The translations under genes and the position numbers were made by a program. From positions 3,038,001 through 3,102,000 of the forward strand of contig NZ_CP059493.1 of NCBI RefSeq assembly GCF_014042015.1: a DNA stretch of 64,000 bases, in the 5' to 3' direction. Positions 1 through 7,846 of the stretch are shown here, piece by piece. The notes beneath the pieces were generated by a model, which saw only the letters and a program-made list of their open reading frames with translations, was not told where the DNA came from and ran no database searches. This DNA is from Actinotalea sp. JY-7876 (GTDB lineage: Bacteria > Actinomycetota > Actinomycetes > Actinomycetales > Cellulomonadaceae). Numbering within the stretch: the first letter of the stretch is position 1; each line of letters begins with the position of its first letter.

Positions 1-185
1 TTGGCGGCCCGCCAGCCGCTCTCCGCGCCGACCTGGGAGAACCCCACGACGATGAGCTCGTCCTCGCCGCCGCCGCCCTCCGCCTCCGTGGCGGGCTCCT
101 GCTCGACCGGGTCCGTCGTCCCCCCGCACGCGGAGAGCACGAGCACCGCCGCCGCAGCGGCCGTTGCCACCAGGTGTCGCTTCAT
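1..185 (-). CDS. ytfQ: Sugar ABC transporter substrate-binding lipoprotein, YtfQ-like (partial, C-terminus off the left edge)
   Basis: Only the first 61 codons are in the window. They encode a lipoprotein signal (MKRHL, an Ala/Val/Leu core, LSAC with the lipid-bearing Cys at residue 19), an acidic Gly-rich linker, then ELIVVGFSQVGAESGWRA. The VGFSQVGAESGWR block is the characteristic mature start of YtfQ, the galactofuranose-binding protein of the YtfQRT importer. It therefore probably binds a sugar outside the membrane and hands it to permeases encoded further left. The arabinose context and an AraR-like operator in front make arabinofuranose or a similar pentose a reasonable alternative ligand, which is inference. 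The start ATG follows a moderate purine-rich stretch. Confidence 0.8.
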   Translation of the reverse strand, partial: MKRHLVATAAAAAVLVLSACGGTTDPVEQEPATEAEGGGGEDELIVVGFSQVGAESGWRAA

Positions 186-256
186 GAGTGACGTCCTTGT
201 CCTCGCGGGTCCCGGCCCGGGGCCGGGGCGGGTCGCCGTCGATCCGCTGCGTCGAG

Positions 257-274
257 TGTGTTAGCGCTCACACA
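257..274. promoter_or_regulatory. LacI-family (AraR-like) operator in the ytfQ promoter
   Basis: TGTGTTAGCGCTCACACA is an 18-bp palindrome with a single mismatched pair, centred on AGCGCT, about 72-89 bp upstream of the ytfQ start. Its core TGTTAGCGCTCACA differs by one base from the core in front of araB (TGTTAGCGTTCACA at 9548-9561). A LacI regulator is encoded next to araB, so I infer both sites belong to one regulon. Confidence 0.75.
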
Positions 275-282
275 TACGGTCA

Positions 283-298
283 AGTGACCCAGGTCACA
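283..298. promoter_or_regulatory. CRP/GlxR-like site upstream of ytfQ
   Basis: AGTGA-N6-TCACA fits the TGTGA-N6-TCACA consensus of CRP/GlxR regulators with one mismatch. It lies just upstream of the AraR-like operator and overlaps a possible -35 (TTGACC on the minus strand, 278-283). That arrangement would suit catabolite activation combined with sugar-specific repression. No CRP-like gene is in the window. Confidence 0.45.
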
Positions 299-335
299 TC
301 TCGATAACGGTCGAATCGCCCCGAACCGGCGCACG

Positions 336-371
336 ACGACGCCCGGCCTGCCGAGGCAGACCGGGCGTCGT
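336..371 (-). terminator. Hairpin terminator after the chvE-gguAB operon
   Basis: Arms ACGACGCCCGG (336-346) and CCGGGCGTCGT (361-371) pair perfectly over 11 bp with a 14-nt loop, 41 nt beyond the gguB stop codon. There is no clear U-tract, as is common in high-GC actinobacteria. It separates gguB from the ytfQ promoter. Confidence 0.6.
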
Positions 372-411
372 GTCGTGCGAGGCCGCGCGCGTCGCGCGGT
401 GTGAGGAGGCG

Positions 412-1593
412 TCAGCGAGCGGAGCCCGCGCGGCGCTTGTTGTAGACGTCGAAGGCGACGGCCAGCAGGAGCACGAGACCCTTGACGACCTGCTGGACAG
501 ACTGGTCGATGCTCATGAGCTGCATGCCGTTGCTCATGACGGCCATGATCAGACCGCCGACCATGGCGCCGCTGACCTTGCCGACACCACCGGTCACCGC
601 CGCGCCGCCGATGAAGCACGCGGCGATGGCGTCGAGCTCGAACATCTGGCCGGCGTTCGGCTGCGCGCCGTTGGACCGGGCCGAGTAGACGGCACCGGCG
701 ACGCCGGCGAGGAAGCCCATGTTGACGAAGATCCAGAAGTTGACCCACCGGACCTTGACACCCGACAGCTGGGCGGCGGAGAGGTTGCCACCGATCGCGT
801 AGACGTGCCGGCCGAACACCGTGCGGTTCGTGACCAGGCCGTACACGAGGATCAGCACCGCGAGGATGATGAGCACGTTCGGCAGGCCGCGACTCGTCGC
901 GAGCTGCCAGGCGAACCACATCACGAGCGCGGCGACCAGCACGATCTTCAGCACGAAGAGCGGGAAGGCCTCGACGGCCTGCTGGTAGCGCACGCGGGCC
1001 TGGCGGCTGCGCCACTGGCTGAACGCGTACCCGGCGATGGCGATGGCGAAGATCACCAGGGTGAACGCGTCGAACCCGTTGCCGCCGATGAGGCCGTTCT
1101 GGAAGCCCGAGGCGATCTGGCTGTACTCGCGCGGGAACGGCGAGAGCGAGATGTTGCCGAGCACCAGCAGGGTCGCGCCGCGGAACAGCAGCATGCCGGC
1201 GAGCGTGACGATGAACGCCGGGATCCCGACGAACGCGACCCAGAAGCCCTGCCACGCGCCGACGAGCAGGCCCACGACGAGCGCCGCGACGATGCCCATC
1301 CACCAGGGCAGGCCGTTCTTGATGACCAGGGTCGCCGCGACGGCGCCGGTGAAGGCCACCACCGCGCCGACCGAGAGGTCGATGTGACCGGCGATGATCA
1401 CGATGACCATCCCGATCGCGAGGATGAGGATGTAGGAGTACTGCAGGACGATGTTCGAGATGTTCGCGGGGCTCAGCAGCAGGCCGTCGCTCAGGATCGC
1501 GAACAGCCCGACGATGAACACGAACGCGATGTAGATACCGCTCTGCCGCATGTTCCGGGTCGCGAGCTCCCGGATGTTGGCGATGCCAGTCAT
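412..1593 (-). CDS. gguB: Multiple-monosaccharide ABC transporter permease (GguB/MmsB type)
   Basis: A 393-residue integral membrane protein of the ribose/xylose permease class (BPD_transp_2). Hydrophobic segments run almost end to end. It contains the family motif [17 protein letters not shown] near residues 68-84 and the cytoplasmic loop [11 protein letters not shown] for contact with the ATPase. The length and the extra central hydrophobic pair (around residue 200) match GguB/XylH rather than the shorter RbsC. It should form the membrane channel for the sugar delivered by the ChvE-like protein. The start ATG overlaps the gguA stop by 4 bp, indicating translational coupling as the last gene of chvE-gguA-gguB. 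A hairpin follows. Confidence 0.9.
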   Translation of the reverse strand: MTGIANIRELATRNMRQSGIYIAFVFIVGLFAILSDGLLLSPANISNIVLQYSYILILAIGMVIVIIAGHIDLSVGAVVAFTGAVAATLVIKNGLPWWMGIVAALVVGLLVGAWQGFWVAFVGIPAFIVTLAGMLLFRGATLLVLGNISLSPFPREYSQIASGFQNGLIGGNGFDAFTLVIFAIAIAGYAFSQWRSRQARVRYQQAVEAFPLFVLKIVLVAALVMWFAWQLATSRGLPNVLIILAVLILVYGLVTNRTVFGRHVYAIGGNLSAAQLSGVKVRWVNFWIFVNMGFLAGVAGAVYSARSNGAQPNAGQMFELDAIAACFIGGAAVTGGVGKVSGAMVGGLIMAVMSNGMQLMSIDQSVQQVVKGLVLLLAVAFDVYNKRRAGSAR

Positions 1594-3131
1594 TGCACCT
1601 GTTCCTTTTCCTGCGTCATGAGCTCCATGAGGCGCTCCTGGCTGGCCTCGGCGACGTCGACCTCGCCCGTGATCCGCCCGAAGGCGAGCGTGTAGATCCG
1701 GTCGCAGATGCCGAGCAGCTCGGGCAGCTCGCTCGAGATGACGACGACCGCCTTACCTGCGGCCACCAAGCGGTTGATGATCGTGTAGATCTCGTACTTC
1801 GCGCCGACGTCGATCCCCCGCGTGGGCTCGTCCAGGATGAGGACGTCCGCGTCGGTGTAGATCCACTTGCTCAGCACGACCTTCTGCTGGTTGCCACCGG
1901 AGAGCTTGCCCACGACGGACAGCACGCTGGGGGCCTTGATGTTCATGCTCGCGCGGTACTCCTCCGCGACCTTGACCTCCTCGTTGCTGTTCACCCAGCC
2001 GTGGCTGGACAGCTTCGGCAGGCCCGCGGCCGAGATGTTGCGCTTGATGTCCTCGATGAGGTTCAGGCCGTACCGCTTGCGGTCCTCGGTGGCGTAGGCG
2101 ATGCCCTGGGCGATGGCCTCGCTCACCGACCGGAGCCTGATCTCCTCGCCGCGCTTGTAGAGGCGACCGGTGATGTCACGCCCGTAGCTGCGCCCGAAGA
2201 TGCTCATGGCCAGCTCGGTCCGGCCCGCGCCCATGAGGCCGGCGATGCCGATGACCTCGCCCGCCCGCACCGAGAAGCTCGCACCGTCCACGACGACGCG
2301 GCCCAGCTGCGTGGGGTGGTGGACGGTCCAGTCCTCGACCCGCAGCACCTCCTCGCCGACGCTGGGCGTCCGCTCGGGGTAGCGGTGCTCGAGGTCGCGG
2401 CCGACCATCCCCCTGATGATCCGGTCCTGCGTCGAGGTGGGATCGCTCATGTCGAGCGTCTCGATGGTGCGGCCGTCGCGGATGATCGTCGTGCGGTCCG
2501 CGATCTCCTCGATCTCGTTGAGCTTGTGCGAGATCATGATCGAGGTGATGCCCTGGGACTGCAGCTGGCGCAGCAGCCCGAGCAGGTGCTCGGAGTCCGT
2601 GTCGTTCAGCGCCGCCGTCGGCTCGTCGAGGATGAGCAGCTTGACCTCCTTCGAGAGCGCCTTCGCGATCTCGATGAGCTGCTGCTTGCCCACGCCGAGC
2701 TGGGCGACGGGCGTCGTCGGGTTCTCGTCCAGGCCCACGCGCGCGAGGAGCTTGGCCGCCTCGGCGTTGGTGTGGTTCCAGTCGATGAGGCCGCCGCGCC
2801 CGCGCTGCTCGTTGCCGAGGTAGATGTTCTCGGCGACCGACAGGTACGGGACCAGGGCGAGCTCCTGGTGGATGATCACGATGCCCCTGTGCTCGGAGTC
2901 GTTGATCGACCCGAAGCGCACCGGCTCGCCGTCGAAGAGGATCTCGCCCTCGTACGTGCCGTGGGGGTACACGCCCGACAGGACCTTCATCAGGGTGGAC
3001 TTGCCGGCGCCGTTCTCGCCGCAGATCGCGTGGATCTCACCGCGCTCGACGCTCAGGTTCACGTCCTGGAGCGCCTTGACGCCCGGGAACGTCTTGGTGA
3101 TGGAACGCATCTCCAAGATGGTGCTGCTCAT
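1590..3131 (-). CDS. gguA: Multiple-monosaccharide ABC transporter ATP-binding protein (GguA/MmsA type)
   Basis: A 513-residue protein with two fused ABC domains, the usual design for pentose/hexose importers. The first domain has Walker [10 protein letters not shown] (38-46) and Walker [12 protein letters not shown]. The second has a degenerate P-loop (GLMGAGRTE) but an intact [14 protein letters not shown] signature and [12 protein letters not shown]. This asymmetry is normal for the family. It hydrolyses ATP on the inner face of the membrane to drive sugar uptake through GguB. The ATG is preceded by GAGGAAGAGG. It lies 90 nt after chvE, across a very stable hairpin that probably lowers its expression relative to the binding protein. 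Confidence 0.93.
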   Translation of the reverse strand: MSSTILEMRSITKTFPGVKALQDVNLSVERGEIHAICGENGAGKSTLMKVLSGVYPHGTYEGEILFDGEPVRFGSINDSEHRGIVIIHQELALVPYLSVAENIYLGNEQRGRGGLIDWNHTNAEAAKLLARVGLDENPTTPVAQLGVGKQQLIEIAKALSKEVKLLILDEPTAALNDTDSEHLLGLLRQLQSQGITSIMISHKLNEIEEIADRTTIIRDGRTIETLDMSDPTSTQDRIIRGMVGRDLEHRYPERTPSVGEEVLRVEDWTVHHPTQLGRVVVDGASFSVRAGEVIGIAGLMGAGRTELAMSIFGRSYGRDITGRLYKRGEEIRLRSVSEAIAQGIAYATEDRKRYGLNLIEDIKRNISAAGLPKLSSHGWVNSNEEVKVAEEYRASMNIKAPSVLSVVGKLSGGNQQKVVLSKWIYTDADVLILDEPTRGIDVGAKYEIYTIINRLVAAGKAVVVISSELPELLGICDRIYTLAFGRITGEVDVAEASQERLMELMTQEKEQVQ

Positions 3132-3172
3132 GCGGCCTCTTCCTCGCTCGTGTGGGGTGACCGAGCGGTCGA

Positions 3173-3216
3173 GCCGAGCCGGCCCGGCGGGAGACCTCCC
3201 GCCAGGCCGGCTCGGC
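3173..3216 (-). other. Intercistronic hairpin between chvE and gguA
   Basis: Two 21-nt arms (3173-3193 and 3196-3216) pair with a single C/T mismatch around a 2-nt gap, so the real stem is about 19-20 bp. It starts 6 nt beyond the chvE stop and has no U-tract. In sugar ABC operons such structures commonly stabilise the binding-protein message or partly terminate, giving excess binding protein over membrane parts. That role here is inference. Confidence 0.65.
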
Positions 3217-3221
3217 GGCGA

Positions 3222-4382
3222 TCAGCTGGTCTGGCCGGCCGCGACCTCGTCGGCCGTGTAGTACCCGGAGTCGACCAGGAGCGGCGTGATGTTGTCCGCG
3301 TAGACGATGTCCGACTCGAGCAGGTACGACGGGACGACCTTCATGCCGTTGTCGTACGTCTCGGTGTCGTTCGCCTCCGGCTCCTCGCCGCTCAGGTACG
3401 CCTGGGCCGCGACGACCGCCTGGTCGGCGAGCTTGCGCGTGTCCTTGAAGATCGTCGAGTGCTGCACGCCGTCGACGATGAGCTTGATCGACGCGATCTC
3501 GGCGTCCTGGCCGGTGATGATCGGCATCGGCTTGTCCGCGGAGCCGTAGCCCGCGTTCTCGAGGGCCGTGATGATGCCGCGCGACGCGCCGTCGAACGGG
3601 GACAGCACGCCGTCGAGCGGCTTGCCGTCGTTGTAGGCCGCCGTGAGGACGTCCTCCATGTTCTTCTGCGCGACCTCCTGCTGCCAGCGCAGGATCGCGA
3701 CCTGCTCGATGTCCGTCTTGCCGGACGGGATCGTCAGGACGCCCGAGTCGAGGTACGGCTGGAGGGTGTCCATCGCGCCCGCGAAGAAGAAGTGAGCGTT
3801 GTTGTCGTCGAGCGAGCCCGCGTGGACCTCGATGTTGAACGGGCCGGCGGCCTCGCCCTCGGAGCCGTCCGCGTTGAGGACGCCCAGGCCCACGAGGAGC
3901 GCCGTCGCCTGCTGGACGCCGACGTTGTAGTTGTCGAACGTGACGTAGAAGTCGACGTTCTCGCTGTCGCGGATCAGGCGGTCGTACGCGATGACCGGGA
4001 TGCCGGCGTCGGCCGCGGCCTGGAGCTGGCTCGCGAGCGCGGTGCCGTCGATCGCGGCGATGATGAGCGCCTCGGCGCCCTTGGTGATCATCTGGTCGAT
4101 CTGCTGCGACTGGGTGGGGATGTCGTCGCCCGCGAACTGCAGGTCGACCTCGTACCCGGCCTCCTCCAGGCCCGCCTTGACGGCGTCGCCGTCGGCGATC
4201 CACCGCTCGGACGTCTGCGTCGGCATCGCGACGCCGATGAGGCCACCCTCCGACGACTCACCCGAGCCCGAGTCCGTGCCCTCGTCGTCCGTGGACGACC
4301 CGGCACCCTCGCCACCGCACGCGGCGAGCGTCATTGCGAGCGTCATGCCCACCGCAACCGCGGCAAACTTCCTGGTGCTCAT
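3222..4382 (-). CDS. chvE: ChvE-type multiple-sugar-binding lipoprotein
   Basis: A 386-residue substrate-binding protein. It has a lipoprotein signal ending LAAC (Cys22), a Ser/Gly/Glu/Asp linker, and a periplasmic-binding type I fold starting LIGVAMPTQTSERWIADGDAVK. ChvE hallmarks include the ERW motif near the N-terminus, PVIAYDRLI, YVTFDN and PIITGQDAE. Characterised ChvE proteins bind glucose, galactose, arabinose and xylose. It should capture sugar outside the membrane for GguAB. The start ATG has an excellent ribosome site (GAGGAGGAGAA). It is first in chvE-gguA-gguB, downstream of a DeoR regulator and araA, so arabinose is a likely physiological ligand (inference). Confidence 0.92.
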   Translation of the reverse strand: MSTRKFAAVAVGMTLAMTLAACGGEGAGSSTDDEGTDSGSGESSEGGLIGVAMPTQTSERWIADGDAVKAGLEEAGYEVDLQFAGDDIPTQSQQIDQMITKGAEALIIAAIDGTALASQLQAAADAGIPVIAYDRLIRDSENVDFYVTFDNYNVGVQQATALLVGLGVLNADGSEGEAAGPFNIEVHAGSLDDNNAHFFFAGAMDTLQPYLDSGVLTIPSGKTDIEQVAILRWQQEVAQKNMEDVLTAAYNDGKPLDGVLSPFDGASRGIITALENAGYGSADKPMPIITGQDAEIASIKLIVDGVQHSTIFKDTRKLADQAVVAAQAYLSGEEPEANDTETYDNGMKVVPSYLLESDIVYADNITPLLVDSGYYTADEVAAGQTS

Positions 4383-4447
4383 TTCTCCTCCTCGAGAACT
4401 GTCCTGCTCATGGGCCGCCTGGTACGTCCAGGGCGGGGCCCGGGGGC

Positions 4448-4466
4448 CCTGACCGCGGGGGTCAGG
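4448..4466 (-). terminator. Hairpin between the DeoR regulator and chvE
   Basis: CCTGACC (4448-4454) pairs with GGTCAGG (4460-4466) around a 5-nt loop, 15-33 nt after the regulator's stop codon. No U-tract follows. It may terminate the regulator transcript or attenuate read-through into chvE. The remaining intergenic sequence up to 4383 is GC-rich with no clear promoter. Confidence 0.4.
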
Positions 4467-4480
4467 AAGTGCTGGTCGTG

Positions 4481-5281
4481 CTACTCCACCTGGACCACCT
4501 CGGCGCCGGCGCGGCGCAGCCGCGCGAGCTCGTGGTCGGGGGCCGAGGGGCCCGTGACCACGCTGTGGACGTCCTCGAGCCGCGCGATGCGGCCCAGGTG
4601 GATCTGGCCGAGCTTCGAGCCGTCGGCGACGACGACGGCGCGCTCGGAGGCGGCGATCATGCGGTGCTTGATCTCGGCCTCGGGCAGGTTGAGGTTCGTG
4701 ATGCCGCGGTCGGCGTCGATCCCGTTGCAGCCGATGAAGCCGAGGTCCGCGTGCAGCCGGTCGAGCAGGACGGTGCCCAGGGGGTCGACCAGCGAGTGCT
4801 GCAGGGGGCGCAGCGTGCCGCCCGTGACGACGACCTCGATGCGGCCGATCGCGGGCTCGAGCTCCAGGGCGACCCGCAGGCCGTTCGTGATGACCACGAC
4901 GCCCTCGAGGTCGGTGCGCGCGACGAGCGCACGCGCGATCGCCGTCGTGGTCGAGCCGACGTCGAGCAGGACGCTCGCCCCCGAGGAGACCATCGCGGCG
5001 GCGTGCTCGCCGATGCGCTGCTTCTCGCCCGCGAACTCGACGGCCGCCTCCTCGAAGGACGGCTCGCGCCGCTCGGCCCCGCCGGCGATGACGCCGCCGC
5101 GCACCCGGCGCACGGCGTGCGTCGTCTGGAGCGCCGCGAGGTCCGCGCGCACCGTCACGTCGGAGATGCCGAAGGTCTCCGCGAGGTCGGCGACGCGCAC
5201 GAACCCGCGTTCGCCGATCACCTGGAGCATGCGCTCGCGACGCAGCGTCGCGGGCAGCAGCTCGACCTCGTCCTTGAGCAC
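4481..5281 (-). CDS. DeoR/GlpR-family sugar-phosphate-responsive transcriptional regulator
   Basis: Taken as 266 residues from a GTG. An N-terminal winged helix (RRERMLQVIGERGFVRVADLAETFGISDVTVRADLAAL) is followed by a DeoR sensor domain with LLDVGSTTTAIARAL, ITNGL, FIGCNGID and VVVADGSK, the ribose-5-phosphate-isomerase-like effector fold. The open frame continues upstream to 5416, but the family normally begins a few residues before RRERM. The GTG at 5279-5281 has AGGA about 10 nt ahead, so I prefer it. It lies between araA and chvE on the same strand and most likely represses the chvE-gguAB operon, with a phosphorylated sugar as signal (inference). It is separate from the LacI regulator at 9601-10626. 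Confidence 0.85.
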   Translation of the reverse strand: MLKDEVELLPATLRRERMLQVIGERGFVRVADLAETFGISDVTVRADLAALQTTHAVRRVRGGVIAGGAERREPSFEEAAVEFAGEKQRIGEHAAAMVSSGASVLLDVGSTTTAIARALVARTDLEGVVVITNGLRVALELEPAIGRIEVVVTGGTLRPLQHSLVDPLGTVLLDRLHADLGFIGCNGIDADRGITNLNLPEAEIKHRMIAASERAVVVADGSKLGQIHLGRIARLEDVHSVVTGPSAPDHELARLRRAGAEVVQVE

Positions 5282-5457
5282 GCGCCCACTGTCCTGGGGC
5301 CGCGACGCTTGCGTCAACTTCGTGAAGCCAACTTTTGATTGCGAAACAGTAACGCTGTAGCGCCGCCGGCGCGCCCGGGACGTTGGTCCCCCGCGCGCGG
5401 ACGGCCGCCGTGGCACTCACCGCGGTGGCCTGCGCGCCAGCCGTCGGGCGCGCCGAC
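5282..5457 (-). promoter_or_regulatory. Upstream region of the DeoR-chvE-gguAB operon
   Basis: This AT-richer patch (5315-5355) contains, on the minus strand, GTTTCGC (5341-5347) followed by AATCAAAAGTT. The GTTTCG/CGAAAC hexamer recurs at 5500-5505 and 5525-5530. Repeated hexamers of this kind are usual for DeoR operators, so autoregulation is plausible. No confident -35/-10 pair can be assigned. Confidence 0.35.
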
Positions 5458-5496
5458 GCGGGCCCGCACCCGGCCGTCGGCCGGGTGTGGGCCCGC
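5458..5496 (-). terminator. Strong hairpin terminator after araA
   Basis: GCGGGCCCGCACCCGGCC (5458-5475) and GGCCGGGTGTGGGCCCGC (5479-5496) form an 18-bp stem with one G-U-type pair and a 3-nt loop, 50 nt beyond the araA stop. It should end the araBDA transcript and insulate the DeoR promoter. Confidence 0.75.
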
Positions 5497-5500
5497 GCCG

Positions 5501-5519
5501 TTTCGGAACATCACCGAAA
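5501..5519. promoter_or_regulatory. TTTCGG-N7-CCGAAA inverted repeat
   Basis: A perfect 6-bp inverted repeat with a further CGAAAC at 5525-5530, lying between the araA stop and its terminator. It shares the GTTTCG hexamer with the DeoR promoter region, so it may be an auxiliary DeoR site. Its position downstream of araA makes this weak. Confidence 0.3.
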
Positions 5520-5545
5520 GCAAGCGAAACGCCGCGCAAGCATGG

Positions 5546-7054
5546 TCAGAGGCCCTGGGCGAGGCGGTAGTACGCCTGGTTCCATCGGATCTCCTGGGTG
5601 AACCCGCGCGACGTCGTCGCGTCGTCGATGACGAGCAGCTCGGTCCGGGCGATGTCGGCGAAGTCCACCCACGCGTCGACGCCCACCTGGGTGGTGAGCA
5701 CCGTGTGGTGGGCCGCGCCGGCCATGAGCCACGCCTCGGCGGACGTCGCGAAGTCCGGCTGCGGCTTCCACACCGCGCGCGCGACCGGCAGGTTCGGCAG
5801 CTCGGCGGACGGCGGCACGACCTCGACCGCGTTCGCGGTGAGCCGGAAGCGGTCGCGCATGTCGGACAGCGCCACGACGACGCCGGGGCCGGGATCCGTG
5901 TCGAAGACCAGTCGGACGGGGTCCTCCTTGCCGCCGATGCCGAGCGGGTGGATCTCGAGCGACGGCTTCGCGGTCGTCAGCGTCGGGCAGATCTCGAGCA
6001 TGTGGGCGCCGAGGATCCTCTCGTCGCCGGGCACGAGGTCGTAGGTGTAGTCCTCCATGAGCGACGCGCCGCCGGGCAGCCCCTGCCCCATGACCTTGGC
6101 CGCGCGCACCAGGATCGCGGTCTTCCAGTCGCCCTCGGCACCGAAGCCGTAGCCCTTGCTCATGAGCCGCTGGACGGCGAGCCCGGGCAGCTGACGCAGC
6201 GCGCCGAGGTCCTCGAACGTCGTCGTGAACGCGGTGGCGCCGATCTCGCCGAGCAGCGCGAGGAGCGCGAGCTCCTGCGTGGCGCCGTAGCGCAGGGCGT
6301 CGTGGCGCTCCCCGCCGCGGCGCAGCTCGGGCACGACGTCGTAGGTGTCCTCGTACTCCGCGACCAGGGCGTCGACGTCCGCGTCGGCGACCGCGTCCAC
6401 CGCGGCGACCAGGTCGTTGACCCCCCAGGTGTTGACCGAGACGCCGAAGCGCAGCTCGGCCTCGGTCTTGTCGCCCTCGGTGACCGCGACGTTGCGCATG
6501 TTGTCCCCGAAGCGCGCGAGGCGCAGCTCACGCGTCGCGGCCCACGCCGCGGCCGCGCGGACCCACGTGCCCACCTTCGCCTGCACGGCCGGGTTCGACA
6601 CGTGCCCGACGACGGTCTTGCGCGCGACCCCCAGGCGGGACTGGATGTACCCGAACTCCCGGTCGCCGTGGGCGGCCTGGTTGAGGTTCATGAAGTCCAT
6701 GTCGATCGTCGCCCACGGCAGCTCGACGTTCGCCTGCGTGTGCAGGTGCAGCAGCGGCGTGCGCAGGGCGTCGAGCCCGACGATCCACATCTTCGCCGGG
6801 GAGAACGTGTGCATCCACGCGACGACGCCGATGCACGCGGGGTCGGCGTTGGCCTCGAGCGCCATGCGGTGGATCGCCTCGCGGTCCTTGAGGACCGGCT
6901 TCCACACGATGCGCACCGGCACGGCGTCCGCGTCGTCCAGCGCGCGCGCGATGGCCTGGGACTGCTCGGCGACCTGGCGCAGGGTCTCCTCGCCGTAGAG
7001 GTCCTGGCTGCCGGTGAGGAACCAGACCTCGCGGTCGGCGTAGGGCTTGGTCAT
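5546..7054 (-). CDS. araA: L-arabinose isomerase
   Basis: A 502-residue protein of normal AraA length that interconverts L-arabinose and L-ribulose in the cytoplasm. It starts with the family block [16 protein letters not shown]. The four metal/catalytic residues equivalent to E. coli Glu306, Glu331, His348 and His447 are visible as Glu307 (GFGAEGDW), Glu334 (LMEDYTYDL), His351 (GAHMLEICP) and His450 (GAAHHTVL). The ATG has GAAGGAGCAACG ahead. It is last in araB-araD-araA, 22 nt after araD, followed by a strong terminator. Expression should follow the araB promoter. Confidence 0.97.
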   Translation of the reverse strand: MTKPYADREVWFLTGSQDLYGEETLRQVAEQSQAIARALDDADAVPVRIVWKPVLKDREAIHRMALEANADPACIGVVAWMHTFSPAKMWIVGLDALRTPLLHLHTQANVELPWATIDMDFMNLNQAAHGDREFGYIQSRLGVARKTVVGHVSNPAVQAKVGTWVRAAAAWAATRELRLARFGDNMRNVAVTEGDKTEAELRFGVSVNTWGVNDLVAAVDAVADADVDALVAEYEDTYDVVPELRRGGERHDALRYGATQELALLALLGEIGATAFTTTFEDLGALRQLPGLAVQRLMSKGYGFGAEGDWKTAILVRAAKVMGQGLPGGASLMEDYTYDLVPGDERILGAHMLEICPTLTTAKPSLEIHPLGIGGKEDPVRLVFDTDPGPGVVVALSDMRDRFRLTANAVEVVPPSAELPNLPVARAVWKPQPDFATSAEAWLMAGAAHHTVLTTQVGVDAWVDFADIARTELLVIDDATTSRGFTQEIRWNQAYYRLAQGL

Positions 7055-7076
7055 CGTTGCTCCTTCGGGTGGGGCG

Positions 7077-7793
7077 TCAGCGCCCGTAGACGTTCTGGTA
7101 GCGGTCGTAGAGGCGGTCGATGTCGGACTGCGCGATCGGCAGCGGGTCGCCGAGCTGCCGGGAGATGTGCACGGTCCGCGCGACCTCCTCGCACATCACG
7201 GCGGCCTTGACCGCCGCCTTCGCGTCCCGGCCGATCGTGAACGGGCCGTGGTTGCGCATGAGGACGGCGGGGCTGCGGCTCTCGCGCAGCGTCTCGACGA
7301 TGCCGCGACCGATGGAGTCGTCGCCGATCAGGGCGAAGGGGCCCACCGGGATGTCGCCGCCGAACTCGTCGGCCATCATCGTCAGCACGCACGGGACGGG
7401 CTCGCCGCGGGCGGCCCACGCGGTCGCGTAGGTCGAGTGGGTGTGCACGACGCCGCCGACCTCGGGCAGGTGCCGGTACACGTACGCGTGCGCGGCCGTG
7501 TCCGACGACGGCGACCGGTCGCCGTCCACCAGCTCGCCGTCCAGGTTGCACACGACCATCGCGTCGGCGCTCAGCTCGTCGTACGTGACGCCGCTCGGCT
7601 TGATGACGAGCAGGTCCTCCGCGCCCGGCCCCGCCTGCGGGTCGACGACCACGCGTTGGGAGACGTTGCCCGCCGTCCACACCACCAGCTCCCAGCGGGG
7701 GAGCTCGGCGTGCAGTGCCGCGACGACCTCGCGCGTGCGCGCGACGGACTCGCGGACGTGGTCGGGGTACGCGTCCAGGGTTCGGGCCGTCAT
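7077..7793 (-). CDS. araD: L-ribulose-5-phosphate 4-epimerase
   Basis: A 238-residue class II aldolase/epimerase. It converts L-ribulose-5-phosphate to D-xylulose-5-phosphate, feeding the pentose phosphate pathway. The zinc site and substrate loops are intact: [18 protein letters not shown] with His117 and His119, and MRNHGPF with His182. The SSDT and HTHS motifs resemble E. coli AraD closely, separating it from fuculose aldolases. The ATG at 7791-7793 follows GGCAGGAGAGACG. It lies 53 nt after araB and 22 nt before araA. Confidence 0.95.
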   Translation of the reverse strand: MTARTLDAYPDHVRESVARTREVVAALHAELPRWELVVWTAGNVSQRVVVDPQAGPGAEDLLVIKPSGVTYDELSADAMVVCNLDGELVDGDRSPSSDTAAHAYVYRHLPEVGGVVHTHSTYATAWAARGEPVPCVLTMMADEFGGDIPVGPFALIGDDSIGRGIVETLRESRSPAVLMRNHGPFTIGRDAKAAVKAAVMCEEVARTVHISRQLGDPLPIAQSDIDRLYDRYQNVYGR

Positions 7794-7846
7794 CGTCTCT
7801 CCTGCCTCGTGGGGTGCGTGGTGCGTGGTGGCGGGGCGGCGCCGCG

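Noticed and set aside
1593-5360. A 1255-codon open frame on the plus strand across the sugar ABC genes
   Set aside because: It lies antisense to gguA, chvE and the DeoR gene, all of which have clear families. Its product is Arg/Asp/Leu/Val low-complexity with no motif. Stop codons are rare in every frame at this GC.
5282-5416. N-terminal extension of the DeoR regulator to GTG 5416
   Set aside because: It adds 45 residues of Arg-rich sequence outside the family fold, has no ribosome site and would leave almost no promoter after the araA terminator.
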